28,093 bases of DNA from Bacteroidales bacterium (GTDB lineage Bacteria; Bacteroidota; Bacteroidia; Bacteroidales; UBA932): assembly GCA_017461285.1 (NCBI GenBank), contig JAFTYS010000030.1, positions 1 to 28,093 on the forward strand. Direction: 5' to 3'. Below are positions 7,559 through 15,508 of this stretch, piece by piece. The translations under genes and the position numbers were made by a program. Each line of letters begins with the position of its first letter. Positions within the stretch are counted from its first letter, which is position 1. The notes beneath the pieces were generated by a model that saw nothing but the letters and a program-made list of their open reading frames with translations, made no database searches and was not told where the DNA came from.

Positions 7559-8674
7559 ATGAAAGGGAGAATATTGGTTATCAATACCGGATCGACTTCC
7601 AGCAAGATCGGCTTTTACGATTCCGGAGAGAAACTCTTCGAGAAGAATCTCACCCATACTGCTGAAGAGGTAGCAAGATATGAGTCTGTGATGGATCAGA
7701 CCCCGATGCGTCGGGACGCCATAACTGATTTCCTGGCAGAAAAGGGAATCGAACTGGAGTCGATAGATGTCGCGATGGCACGCGGAGGCCTCATAACCCC
7801 GATCCGCACAGGCGTATACGAGGTGAATCAGGAGATGCGTGATGCCCTGATGGCCGGTAAGGAAGGTGTGCATGCATGTAACCTCAGTGCTCTTCTTGCC
7901 GATGATATCGCTGTATTGGTAAACCAGGCCCGTGCCTCAAAAGGAATAGAGGATAAGTGCCGGGCATTCATTGCAGATCCTCCTATGGCAGACGAGATGT
8001 TGCCGGAAGTCAAGGTGGGAGGCCTGCCTGAATTCCCTCGCAGGACGCTGTTCCATGCCCTGAATTCCCGCGCCATGGTGCGTCGCTATGCCCGCAGCGT
8101 CGGCAAGACAAATAAGGATGTGACTGTTATTGTTGCCCATATGGGAGGCGGCAGCTCTGTCTCTCTCCACAGACATGGTCTTGTGATCGATACGAACGAT
8201 GCGCTGGGAGGTGACGGACCAATCAGTCCTGAACGTGCGGGAAACGTGCCGGGATTCCCTCTTGTGGAGAAGTGCTTCAGCGGAAAATGGACCGAAGCAC
8301 AGATAAAGAAGCGTCTGGTAGGTCGCGGTGGTGCCGTGGCATATTTCGGAACAAATGATTTCCGCGAGCTTGTCGCTCGTGCAGAGGCAGGTGACCAGGA
8401 GGTGGACACCTTCCTCAAGGGCTACTGCATATCGTTCGCAAAGTATATCGCAGGGCTTTCGACTGTAGTTTACGGCAAGGTGGATGCCATAGTGCTCACC
8501 GGCGGCATAGCATACAGCGAGTATATCACGAGGCAGATATCTGAACGTGTGGAATTCATAGCTCCTGTGGTGGTATATCCTGGTGAGAATGAACTTGAAT
8601 CACTGGCAGAGAACGGATACGGAATCCTTGACGGGGAATTCGATATCCACTATTATCATCCGGATCATTTCTGA
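7559..8674 (+). CDS. buk: Butyrate kinase
   Basis: Butyrate kinase transfers the phosphate of butyryl (or isobutyryl/isovaleryl) phosphate to ADP. The 371-residue protein shows the ASKHA kinase pattern specific to Buk: INTGSTSSKIGFYD near the N terminus, ARGGLITPIRTGVYEVN, FIADPPMADEMLPE, RRTLFHALNSRAMVRRYA, VAHMGGGSSVSLHRHG, DGPISPERAGNVP, and VLTGGIAYSEYI. It is distinct from the ackA-encoded kinase of the same operon, which has a longer N-terminal lobe. With ptb it gives a ptb-buk route to butyrate or branched short-chain acids, coupled to ATP formation. The gene ends 11 bases from the convergent serine hydrolase gene. Confidence 0.95.
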   Translation: MKGRILVINTGSTSSKIGFYDSGEKLFEKNLTHTAEEVARYESVMDQTPMRRDAITDFLAEKGIELESIDVAMARGGLITPIRTGVYEVNQEMRDALMAGKEGVHACNLSALLADDIAVLVNQARASKGIEDKCRAFIADPPMADEMLPEVKVGGLPEFPRRTLFHALNSRAMVRRYARSVGKTNKDVTVIVAHMGGGSSVSLHRHGLVIDTNDALGGDGPISPERAGNVPGFPLVEKCFSGKWTEAQIKKRLVGRGGAVAYFGTNDFRELVARAEAGDQEVDTFLKGYCISFAKYIAGLSTVVYGKVDAIVLTGGIAYSEYITRQISERVEFIAPVVVYPGENELESLAENGYGILDGEFDIHYYHPDHF

Positions 8675-8685
8675 TTATCTGACCC

Positions 8686-9966
8686 TTACTTATAGAACAG
8701 GTTGCGCTCTGGAAGCTTGCTGCTGTAAAGTTCACGGCACTGCTTGAAGAGCGCTTCCGTGTATCTGGCCTGTCCGGGACCTCGGTATGTGCTGGTATTG
8801 GTGATCATGACCCAGCACTCTCCGTCAGGAAACTGCCTTACGAGGGCGCATGTTCCGGAAAGCGTGCCCGTACGGCTCCAGCCCTTTTCCGGAGCAGTGT
8901 CGTTCCATCCTAGCGAGAATGTGTCCTTGTCGAAGTATTCGATCATCTGTTCGAACGCTTCCTGTGAGATGATGTCCGGTACTTCCGGACGTCCGTCGAT
9001 CGAAGCGACAAGACGGGCGATTTCTGCGGGAGAAGCGCACCATGCTCCCGCTCCCGACAGCAGGGGAATGTTGTTGCCGCCATAGCATCTTTCGACCATT
9101 TCTCCGTTGTCCGAATAGTCTTCAATGTATTTCCCGTCTCCGTTGTGGGTGTAATAGCGCACTTCGTTCTCCCTTTTGTCCGCATAATAGTTCCCGCCTA
9201 TATGCATGTCATAGCATCCCGCAGGTGCCAGTACCTGGGTGCGGATGAATTCCTCATAAGGCATTCCGGATACCTTCTCTATGATCTCCGACAGCAGCAG
9301 ATATCCGAAATTCGAATACCTCTGCCAGGTGCCCGGCATGAAGCTGAGCTTTCTTCCGAGAACGAGCCTGTAGAAATCCTCTTTTACAGGGGGAACATCC
9401 AGCTGCATCTGATGCTTGACGTCCCTGGATGAGAAGAGCGGGTCGCGGTAGAAGCCTCCCTGATGGCGGAGAAGATGTTCCACAGTAATCTTATGATGGT
9501 TCTTGTCCTTGATGACTGATGTGAAGAGAGAGTTGGAAAGGATCCCTGAAGGGCCGAATACAGTGTCCTTGATGCTGAGCGAATCCCTGTCCTGAAGGAC
9601 CATGATGCCTGCAGCCGTTATCAGCTTGGATACCGAGGCCATGCGCATGATGTGCGACGGCTCCATCTTTACTCCCATCTCTTCGTCAGCCCAGCCGTAT
9701 CCTTTTGCGTACAGCAGGGAGTCATTGCGTGTTATGGCCAGCGACGCTCCTTTCAGCTCCCATCTCCTCATGTATGCTTCGACCTTCCTGTCCAGACCGT
9801 TGAGCTCTGCAAACTCAGACGAGTCGTTGGTCAGGATTTCGTTAAGCTTGACCCTGTCGGGAGCCAGCTCCGCAGGCTTGGACAGAGGAGTCTTGATCAC
9901 GATTGTGGCTGTCGCGACTACTGCGACAGCTATGGCTGCTATGATTAGGGCTGAAGTTTTTTTCAT
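8686..9966 (-). CDS. Serine hydrolase, beta-lactamase/class C PBP-like
   Basis: The 426-residue protein starts with an uncleaved-looking signal anchor (about residues 5-25) and has the beta-lactamase (PF00144-type) fold facing the periplasm. The catalytic SxxK is SVSK (111-114). The second motif is YSN in RYSNFGYLLLSEII (217-219). A K/RTG-like motif is in GWSRTGTLSG (about 365-368). HLLRHQGGFYRDPLF is also typical of the family. These proteins act as peptidases or esterases on peptidoglycan-related or D-amino-acid substrates; substrate here is unknown and it need not confer beta-lactam resistance. It is the last gene of a leftward block, 6 bases after the cytidylate-kinase-like gene. Confidence 0.88.
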   Translation of the reverse strand: MKKTSALIIAAIAVAVVATATIVIKTPLSKPAELAPDRVKLNEILTNDSSEFAELNGLDRKVEAYMRRWELKGASLAITRNDSLLYAKGYGWADEEMGVKMEPSHIMRMASVSKLITAAGIMVLQDRDSLSIKDTVFGPSGILSNSLFTSVIKDKNHHKITVEHLLRHQGGFYRDPLFSSRDVKHQMQLDVPPVKEDFYRLVLGRKLSFMPGTWQRYSNFGYLLLSEIIEKVSGMPYEEFIRTQVLAPAGCYDMHIGGNYYADKRENEVRYYTHNGDGKYIEDYSDNGEMVERCYGGNNIPLLSGAGAWCASPAEIARLVASIDGRPEVPDIISQEAFEQMIEYFDKDTFSLGWNDTAPEKGWSRTGTLSGTCALVRQFPDGECWVMITNTSTYRGPGQARYTEALFKQCRELYSSKLPERNLFYK

Positions 9967-9972
9967 TTTAGG

Positions 9973-10584
9973 TTATAGGAGTCCTGATCGTCTGGCGAAA
10001 TCAATTATAAAATCTGCTGTTCCTTCTATACCGAGGATGCTGGAATCTATGCAGAGGTCGTATGTCGATGCAACGCCCCAGTTTCCGAATGTGAAATAAT
10101 TGTAATACTCTTCTCTAGATCTGTCCTTCTGGAGTATAAGGGCCTCAGCCTTATCTTCAGGAAGGTCGTGACGCTCGCAGATTCGTTCCACTCTTACTGA
10201 AAGAGGAGAAGTTAGGAATACATTCAAAGTATTGTCGAAGTCTCTAAGCACATAGTCCGAACACCTGCCTACTATTACTGCCGATCCCTGTTCAGCTATC
10301 TTTCTGATGGTCTCGCACTGGATCTCGAACAGGCCGTTGTCGCTCATATAGTTCTCCGTCGGGGATGTGTATATGCTTGTAAATATGGACGAGAGCGAGA
10401 ATGTCCTGCGCTTTTCATCGCTCTGCTCGAAAAGCTCTGCGCTGAATCCGCTGTCCTGTGCCGCCTTGCGTATGAGCTCCCGGTCATATACAGGAATGCC
10501 CAGCTTGCGTCCAAGCTCCGAAGCTACTCCAAGTCCGCCGCCTCCGAACTGTCTTCCGATGTTGATGATGATGTTCTTTCCCAT
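9973..10584 (-). CDS. Cytidylate kinase-like family protein
   Basis: The 203-residue protein belongs to the cytidylate-kinase-like P-loop family (PF13189 type). It begins IINIGRQFGGGGLGVASELG, a variant nucleotide-binding loop, followed by GIPVYDRELIRKAAQDSG. It also has the AVIVGRCSDYVLRDF strand, LNVFLTSPLSVRVERICER, the lid-like QKDRSREEYYNYFTFGNWG and DLCIDSS. It is not the canonical Cmk that phosphorylates CMP; the physiological substrate of this subfamily is not established. It sits 12 bases after the MATE gene and 6 bases before the serine hydrolase, so the three are probably co-transcribed. Confidence 0.87.
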   Translation of the reverse strand: MGKNIIINIGRQFGGGGLGVASELGRKLGIPVYDRELIRKAAQDSGFSAELFEQSDEKRRTFSLSSIFTSIYTSPTENYMSDNGLFEIQCETIRKIAEQGSAVIVGRCSDYVLRDFDNTLNVFLTSPLSVRVERICERHDLPEDKAEALILQKDRSREEYYNYFTFGNWGVASTYDLCIDSSILGIEGTADFIIDFARRSGLL

Positions 10585-10596
10585 ATATGCTGTTCC

Positions 10597-11988
10597 TTAT
10601 AGATTGCTGCCCAGGATAGACGGATCGTCGCCGTCCTTGAGCATGTTGAACTTACTGAAGAGTCTTCCGAGCATGAAGACGGTCATTATCGTTGCAAGTC
10701 CGTCCGAAATAGGGAAGCTTGCCCATATGCCGTCCGCACCATAATACAGAGGCAGAAGGTAGAGGAGAGGCAGAAGGAAAAGTATCTGTCTTGACAGCGA
10801 CAGAATGATGGATTTCCTGACCATTCCCAGACTCTGGAAGAAATTGGTCGCTATCATCTGGAATCCTACTATAGGGAAGATGATGGTCGTAATCCTCAAG
10901 GCTCTTGCCGAGAGTTCCATCAGCTGTTCGTCGTGGGTGAATATGCCGACTGCCGCTCTAGGGAAGAACATTCCGAAAATGAAGCAGAGGGTGGTCATCA
11001 CCATTCCGAGCCTGGCTGTCTTCCAGAATACTTCCTTTACCCTTGAATACTGACGCGCTCCGTAATTATATCCGGCGATAGGCTGCATTCCCTGGTTGAG
11101 ACCCATGCAGATCATCATGAACATGAAGATGAAGCGGTTGCAGATTCCATAGGCTCCGATTCCCAGGTCGCCGATGTACTTTCTCAGCTGCTGGTTGATG
11201 AACAGGGTCACAAGGCATGCGGCCGAATTCATGAGGAACGGCCCCATTCCGATCGAGAGGGAGTCTTTCGCAACCCTCATGTCAAGTCTGAAGATGCCCT
11301 TTTCGAAATGGAACGGCCTGCTGCGGTCGTTGAAGTGCTTCATGACAACCAACATCGCGACGGTCTGTGCGATTACGGTGGCCCATGCAGCTCCCTTTAT
11401 GCCCATGTCGAATACGAAGATGAATATAGGGTCCAGTATCGTGTTGAATACGACGGTGAATATCGTCAGAGCCATTGCCTTCTTCGGATTGCCGGATGAG
11501 CGCATGGCTGCATTCAGTCCGAAATAAAGGTGGGTTATCACGTTGCCGATGAGTATTATCGTGATGTATTCCTTGGCATACGGTAGGGTGTTTTCACTGG
11601 CGCCGAAGAAGTACAGTATCGGGTCGATGAATATCAGGGCGACAGCCATGAAGACCAGACCTATGATGGTGTTCAGGGTTACTACATTGCCGAGGACCTT
11701 GTTGGCGGCCTTGTAGTTCTTCTGGCCGAGGAGTACGGAAAGCATGGTGGCGGCTCCGGCTCCGACAAGGGTTCCGAAAGCTGTCGAGAGGTTCATGAGC
11801 GGAAAGGTGACAGCCAGACCGGAGATTGCCAGCGGACCTACTCCCTGTCCGATGAAGATGCTGTCAACCATATTGTAGAGGGAGGATGCCGTCTGTGCTA
11901 TGATGGCAGGCAAGGCATACTGCTTGAGCAGTCTGCCTATCTTTTCCGTTCCGAGCTCAGTGGGGATTGCGTTTGTTCCAGATGCCAT
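10597..11988 (-). CDS. MATE family efflux transporter
   Basis: A 463-residue polytopic protein with about 12 hydrophobic segments in two MatE halves. The first half has the LLKQYALPAIIAQTASSLYN start and SIFIGQGVGPLAISGLAV. The second half has SIGMGPFLMNSAACLVTLF and MGLNQGMQPIAGYNYGA, a hallmark of the family. MATE proteins export cationic or other organic compounds in exchange for Na+ or H+; substrate is not predictable here. The start lies 5 bases after the stop of the two-domain FKBP lipoprotein, so the genes are tightly linked. Confidence 0.94.
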   Translation of the reverse strand: MASGTNAIPTELGTEKIGRLLKQYALPAIIAQTASSLYNMVDSIFIGQGVGPLAISGLAVTFPLMNLSTAFGTLVGAGAATMLSVLLGQKNYKAANKVLGNVVTLNTIIGLVFMAVALIFIDPILYFFGASENTLPYAKEYITIILIGNVITHLYFGLNAAMRSSGNPKKAMALTIFTVVFNTILDPIFIFVFDMGIKGAAWATVIAQTVAMLVVMKHFNDRSRPFHFEKGIFRLDMRVAKDSLSIGMGPFLMNSAACLVTLFINQQLRKYIGDLGIGAYGICNRFIFMFMMICMGLNQGMQPIAGYNYGARQYSRVKEVFWKTARLGMVMTTLCFIFGMFFPRAAVGIFTHDEQLMELSARALRITTIIFPIVGFQMIATNFFQSLGMVRKSIILSLSRQILFLLPLLYLLPLYYGADGIWASFPISDGLATIMTVFMLGRLFSKFNMLKDGDDPSILGSNL

Positions 11989-11993
11989 TCCTT

Positions 11994-13022
11994 TTACTCC
12001 GGCTTTTTCACGATCTCTATTTCAAATGACAGCGGTGCGAATCCCGGTATGCTTTCTCCGCTTCCTGAATATCCGTATCCATATTCGGAAGTGAAGACGC
12101 CGATGCCGTGCTCGAACTTGCGCATCTGCCACAATGTAAGGGCGAATCCGCTTATGATGGATGAGCTGCTGCCCATGGTGATGTCGGTGTATTTTTCACC
12201 CCAGTTGATCTTTACAGGTTCATAAGTCCTAGAAGAAGACCATATTCCGCTATCCTTGGCCAGTCTTTCGTCTGTTGTGTCGAATACGGTTCCGTCAAGC
12301 AGACGGCCTGTGTAGTTGATGTAGATTGTTGTGTCTTTAGGGAATGATGTGGTGTCCTTGATCGGAGCGAGTCTCTTGTAGTAGAATCCGCCGTGGTCCT
12401 TGAGGGAGTCAGCCACAGTCATGTCTCCGAACTTGTCGCTGTTCGCCTTGAAGTATTCTCCGATCTTGCCGATCTGCCATTTCTCAATGTCTTCGGTGAA
12501 GTCGCGAACCTTGAGTTCGTAGATCGTATTGGATGCGCTGTTGGATTCCTCAAGGTATTCCTCTTCAGTATCGTATGTCTCGTAAGATATCAGCCATGAA
12601 GGGACGATTACCTTTCTGCGGCCTCCGGCCTTCATTCCTGAAAGGGCCTCGGCAAGTCCTGCAGGGAGCGTTCCTTCCATCGTGGTCTGGAACTTCGGAC
12701 CGTAATAGTTGCCTTCCTTGTACTTTCCGAGCTGCTTGGCCTTATCCTCTTCGGTATAGGTCAGGATATTACCTTCAAGATCGGTTGTGGTGTAGTCCAT
12801 GAGCACATATCCGCCTTCTTCTACAGGAATGCCGGTGCCGGGCTCGTCTTCGAGGATGTATATGCCAAGTCCGGTAGGCCTGGCGTCAGGATGGTTGATT
12901 TCCATCCATGCGTCGAAATATCTCTTGTTTGCATCATTTGCGCCGCTTGGTGCCACCTTGGCACAGCCTGTAAATGCTATTGCAGCAGCAATTGAAAGGA
13001 ATGAAACTATAATCTTCTTCAT
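11994..13022 (-). CDS. Lipoprotein with two FKBP-type isomerase domains
   Basis: The 342-residue protein has a lipoprotein signal with the anchor Cys at residue 20 (FTGC). Two FKBP-like regions follow. The first (about 48-175) has GTGIPVEEGGYVLMDYTT, LPAGLAEALSGMKAGGRRKV and a closing YELKVRDF. The second (about 215-342) has TIYINYTGRLLDGTVFDTTD, IISGFALTLWQMRKFEHG, SEYGYGYSGSGESIPGFAPL and LSFEIEIVK. The second is closer to the active FKBP consensus; the first has lost several pocket residues. The protein probably acts as a peptidyl-prolyl isomerase or chaperone for exported proteins. It has a -7 box of its own (13048-13055), so it may be expressed separately from the upstream FKBP gene. Confidence 0.88.
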   Translation of the reverse strand: MKKIIVSFLSIAAAIAFTGCAKVAPSGANDANKRYFDAWMEINHPDARPTGLGIYILEDEPGTGIPVEEGGYVLMDYTTTDLEGNILTYTEEDKAKQLGKYKEGNYYGPKFQTTMEGTLPAGLAEALSGMKAGGRRKVIVPSWLISYETYDTEEEYLEESNSASNTIYELKVRDFTEDIEKWQIGKIGEYFKANSDKFGDMTVADSLKDHGGFYYKRLAPIKDTTSFPKDTTIYINYTGRLLDGTVFDTTDERLAKDSGIWSSSRTYEPVKINWGEKYTDITMGSSSSIISGFALTLWQMRKFEHGIGVFTSEYGYGYSGSGESIPGFAPLSFEIEIVKKPE

Positions 13023-13047
13023 TAGGTGTTACTTTCTTATGAACCGA

Positions 13048-13055
13048 CAAAGATA
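13048..13055 (-). promoter_or_regulatory. -7 box before the two-domain FKBP lipoprotein
   Basis: Read on the minus strand this is TATCTTTG, a full match to TAnnTTTG, 26 bases before the ATG at 13022. It falls in the 53-base gap between the two FKBP genes. No clear -33 TTTG is seen. Confidence 0.5.
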
Positions 13056-13075
13056 ATAAAAAATGTGGTATGTGC

Positions 13076-13609
13076 TTAATCATTCGCAACTCCGACAACC
13101 CAAATCTTCCAAAGTTGGGCGGAATTTGCAGGAATCATGCCAAATACCTCGTTCCCGAATCCGTACTTTCCGGATAAAAGTATCTCACATTCTTCGCCGG
13201 CCTTCACACCCACAAGACCGTCACGAAGTCCCGGAATGAGCTTCGCTTCGGCCATGCTGATCTCATATATCTTGTAATCGGCGTCCGTAAGGTTCCAGTC
13301 TGCCTGCTCGGCGGTCTCCTGATGGTTTGTCACGAAAAGGTTGGATGCGCTGAAGTTCCCCGAAAACGTATAGCCTGCATAATAGAATGACACGAACCCT
13401 TTGCGGTCAAGCTCCTCTCCTTCTCCTTCCTTGAGCACCAGCCTGTTGGCGCCTCCGTTCCTGACAGAGCGGTACTGGTCGCCCTTGCCTGTAATATAGC
13501 TGTCTATCTTGCTTTCCTGATTGTTGTATGACTGCTCCAGCTTGCTGCCAACACATGATGTGGCCAGTGCCATGATGATGGCCGAAAATATGCTAATTGT
13601 TCTTTTCAT
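13076..13609 (-). CDS. FKBP-type peptidyl-prolyl isomerase lipoprotein
   Basis: This 177-residue protein has a lipoprotein signal with Cys at residue 19 (ATSC) and a single FKBP domain (about 60-177): NRLVLKEGEGEEL, GFVSFYYAGYTFSGN, the AKLIPGLRDGLVGVKAGEECEILLS region split by AEA, KYGFGNEVFGMIPANSAQLWKIWV. GLRDGLVGVKAGE and YGFG..V.G.IPANS are the best family matches. The domain carries an insertion between its first strands, holding an SNLFVTN segment. Its start overlaps the end of the nrnA-like gene by 17 bases, so it is translationally linked to that gene. Role inferred: folding of secreted or outer membrane proteins. Confidence 0.87.
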   Translation of the reverse strand: MKRTISIFSAIIMALATSCVGSKLEQSYNNQESKIDSYITGKGDQYRSVRNGGANRLVLKEGEGEELDRKGFVSFYYAGYTFSGNFSASNLFVTNHQETAEQADWNLTDADYKIYEISMAEAKLIPGLRDGLVGVKAGEECEILLSGKYGFGNEVFGMIPANSAQLWKIWVVGVAND

Positions 13610-14660
13610 CCTTCAGAAATGTATGTGTGACACGTTCTATGTATTCTTCGACCTCGCTTATGCTGCGCACATCTTCCGGGACATGGAGGCGGCCTCCTGC
13701 CGCATTCTCATGTCCTCCTCCATTGAAATGGCTTCTGGCGCACATGTTGGCTGAAGTTCCGCGCTTTGAGCGGATGGAGATCCTTATCCTGTCCTCGTCT
13801 TCCTTTGCGAGTATGCTCATCCTGACGTCTGCGATCGACAGAGGCATGTTCACGAAACCTTCGGTGTCTCCCTCTTCCGTCCTGTATTCTTCCATCGTCT
13901 TCCTGTCCAGCACGATGTATGCCACGCCGTCTGGAGTTATCTTGAGAAGATCCTTCATCATGTGGCCCATCAGGCGGAGCCTGTTTTCTCCGTACTGGTT
14001 ATATATCCTGTTCAGTATGAAGTCTCTGTCAGTGCCTGCCGCCAGAAGGTCCGAAGCCATGTGCAGGGTGGACGGGTATACCGAGTTCGCGAAGTTGTTC
14101 GTGTCTGTCGTCATTCCGGTCATCAATGCCTGCGCGCATTCCTTTCCGAGCCTTGATGCGTCGTTTTCGACATGGGAAGTGCGGATCAGGATCTGGTAGA
14201 GCAGCTCCGATGCCGACGATATCTCCGTCTCTGAAAAAGATAGGTCGAAGAGTTCTCTGGAAGGGTTCAGATGGTGGTCTGTCAGGATCTTCTTTCCGGA
14301 ATGTTCCGAAAGAGGGGCCTCCAGCCGGTCAGTCCTGTGGAATGCATTGAAGTCCAGGCAGATGGCAAGGTCGCTTTCTTTGATTGCAGCACATGCTTCG
14401 GCCGGCCTGTCCTCAAATATGATGATGTCGTCGGACATGTCTTCCGAGACAAGGAAAGACAGGTAAGATGGGTATGGGTCGTTGAGGATTATCTTTGGCG
14501 ATTTCCCCAGGCTCCTGAGGTAGTGGTACATGGCGATGGAGCTTCCCATCGCGTCTCCATCGGGCTTCATATGGGTCACGATGCAGATGCGTTCCGCCTC
14601 GCCTGTCATTCTTTCAAATGTGCATATGTTGCCTGAATTGATGTCTTTCATCGTTTTCAT
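13593..14660 (-). CDS. nrnA: DHH-family phosphoesterase (oligoribonuclease/pAp-phosphatase NrnA-like)
   Basis: NrnA-type enzymes degrade 2-5 nt RNA fragments and can dephosphorylate pAp. The 355-residue protein has the DHH domain with metal-binding motifs THMKPDGDAMGS (H30, D34, D36), CLDFN (D103) and TDHH (128-130). It also has the later D in MTGMTTDTNNF. The C-terminal DHHA1 domain carries the RNA-binding GGGHENAAGG (from about residue 314) preceded by RISIRSKRG. An alternative ATG three codons in (14651) would leave a more typical leader from the -7 box at 14678-14685, so the exact start is uncertain by three codons. It is the first gene of the leftward block and overlaps the following FKBP gene. 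Confidence 0.93.
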   Translation of the reverse strand: MKTMKDINSGNICTFERMTGEAERICIVTHMKPDGDAMGSSIAMYHYLRSLGKSPKIILNDPYPSYLSFLVSEDMSDDIIIFEDRPAEACAAIKESDLAICLDFNAFHRTDRLEAPLSEHSGKKILTDHHLNPSRELFDLSFSETEISSASELLYQILIRTSHVENDASRLGKECAQALMTGMTTDTNNFANSVYPSTLHMASDLLAAGTDRDFILNRIYNQYGENRLRLMGHMMKDLLKITPDGVAYIVLDRKTMEEYRTEEGDTEGFVNMPLSIADVRMSILAKEDEDRIRISIRSKRGTSANMCARSHFNGGGHENAAGGRLHVPEDVRSISEVEEYIERVTHTFLKDEKNN

Positions 14661-14677
14661 CGTTTATTTTGATGGCG

Positions 14678-14685
14678 CAAAATTA
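14678..14685 (-). promoter_or_regulatory. -7 box of nrnA-like gene
   Basis: Read on the minus strand this is TAATTTTG, a full match to TAnnTTTG, 18 bases before the ATG at 14660 and 27 before the alternative ATG at 14651. No well-spaced -33 partner is evident. Confidence 0.5.
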
Positions 14686-14693
14686 CAAATTAT

Positions 14694-14725
14694 ATTGCAT
14701 TTCATAAATCAATTTCATAACTTTG
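14694..14725 (+). promoter_or_regulatory. Promoter of the 235-residue membrane protein gene
   Basis: ATTG (14694-14697, one mismatch to TTTG), 20 bases, then TAACTTTG (14718-14725, perfect -7). The ATG at 14764 follows after an A-rich leader with no Shine-Dalgarno sequence, a pattern common for strongly expressed Bacteroidetes genes. Confidence 0.65.
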
Positions 14726-14763
14726 TCCGGAATTTAGAAAAAGAAAATAAAACACTAAAAATA

Positions 14764-15471
14764 ATGGGTTCAATTATTAGAAAGGTATTTACCTACTTAA
14801 TCCTCCCTGCATGCATCGTAGGATTGACTTATTTCCTTGTTAAGAGTATCATGGAGCCTGTTGAGTTCAACAAGCACAAGGACTACCGTACTGAAGTCGC
14901 AGTTCAGCGTCTGAAGGACATCCGTGACCTCCAGGTTGCTTACAAGAACGTGAACGCACGTTATGCTTCGACAATGGATTCCCTCATCATGTTCTACAAT
15001 GAGGGCAAGATGAAGATCGCTCTCCAGGTCGGTTCAAAGGACGACTCTCTTGCAATGGCGCACACAGACCAGATCAAGAAGAAGTATCGCCACCTCAAGG
15101 GTGACAAGCTCAATCAGAAGCTTCACGAGCTCTATCTTGCAGGCGAGCAGAACCTCGTGTTCCAGGTTACAAGCGAGATCGCTGTGAAGGATACCATCTT
15201 CAACAGCCGTCCAGGTTTCGTAGTAGACTCTCTCGCTTATATTCCTTTCAGCGGCGGTGACACTGTGATCCTCGCATCTACAATCAAGAAGGTATCAGGA
15301 GTGAACGTTCCTCTCTTCGAGGCGAAGATGCCTTACAAGAGCCTCCTCAGAGGTCTTGACAACCAGCTCCGTATCAACCTTGACGCAGAGCAGGAAGACA
15401 AGGGCCACTATAAGGGTCTCATGGTCGGCAGCATCGACGCTCCTAACAACAACGCAGGTAACTGGGAGTAA
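14764..15471 (+). CDS. Unknown membrane-anchored protein, highly expressed codon pattern
   Basis: The 235-residue product has one N-terminal transmembrane helix (about residues 8-26, YLILPACIVGLTYFLV), then a soluble domain presumably outside the membrane. The first part is helical and charged (HKDYRTEVAVQRLKDIRDLQ, ARYASTMDSLIMFYNEGKM), and the rest is more beta-like (SRPGFVVDSLAYIPFSGGD, IKKVSGVNVPLFEAKMPY). I do not recognise the family. I chose the ATG at 14764 because it follows a good promoter and A-rich leader; the frame is open farther upstream but that would run into the nrnA promoter region. Codon choice (CTC, AAG, CGT, GTT, AAC) resembles fba rather than the neighbours, suggesting abundance. 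The DUF3822 gene follows after 37 bases. Confidence 0.85.
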   Translation: MGSIIRKVFTYLILPACIVGLTYFLVKSIMEPVEFNKHKDYRTEVAVQRLKDIRDLQVAYKNVNARYASTMDSLIMFYNEGKMKIALQVGSKDDSLAMAHTDQIKKKYRHLKGDKLNQKLHELYLAGEQNLVFQVTSEIAVKDTIFNSRPGFVVDSLAYIPFSGGDTVILASTIKKVSGVNVPLFEAKMPYKSLLRGLDNQLRINLDAEQEDKGHYKGLMVGSIDAPNNNAGNWE

Positions 15472-15508
15472 TGTTTCCCATAATGCGCTGGCTTTAAATT
15501 CTATTGCT

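Noticed and set aside
14530..14763. Possible 78-codon extension of the 235-residue membrane protein
   Set aside because: It would overlap the nrnA coding region and its promoter. The -7 box at 14718-14725 lies inside it, and the membrane-anchor start at 14764 has the expected A-rich leader.
15356..15508. Possible upstream start for the DUF3822 gene
   Set aside because: It would overlap the preceding gene by 116 bases, and the family sequence begins at the ATG at 15509.
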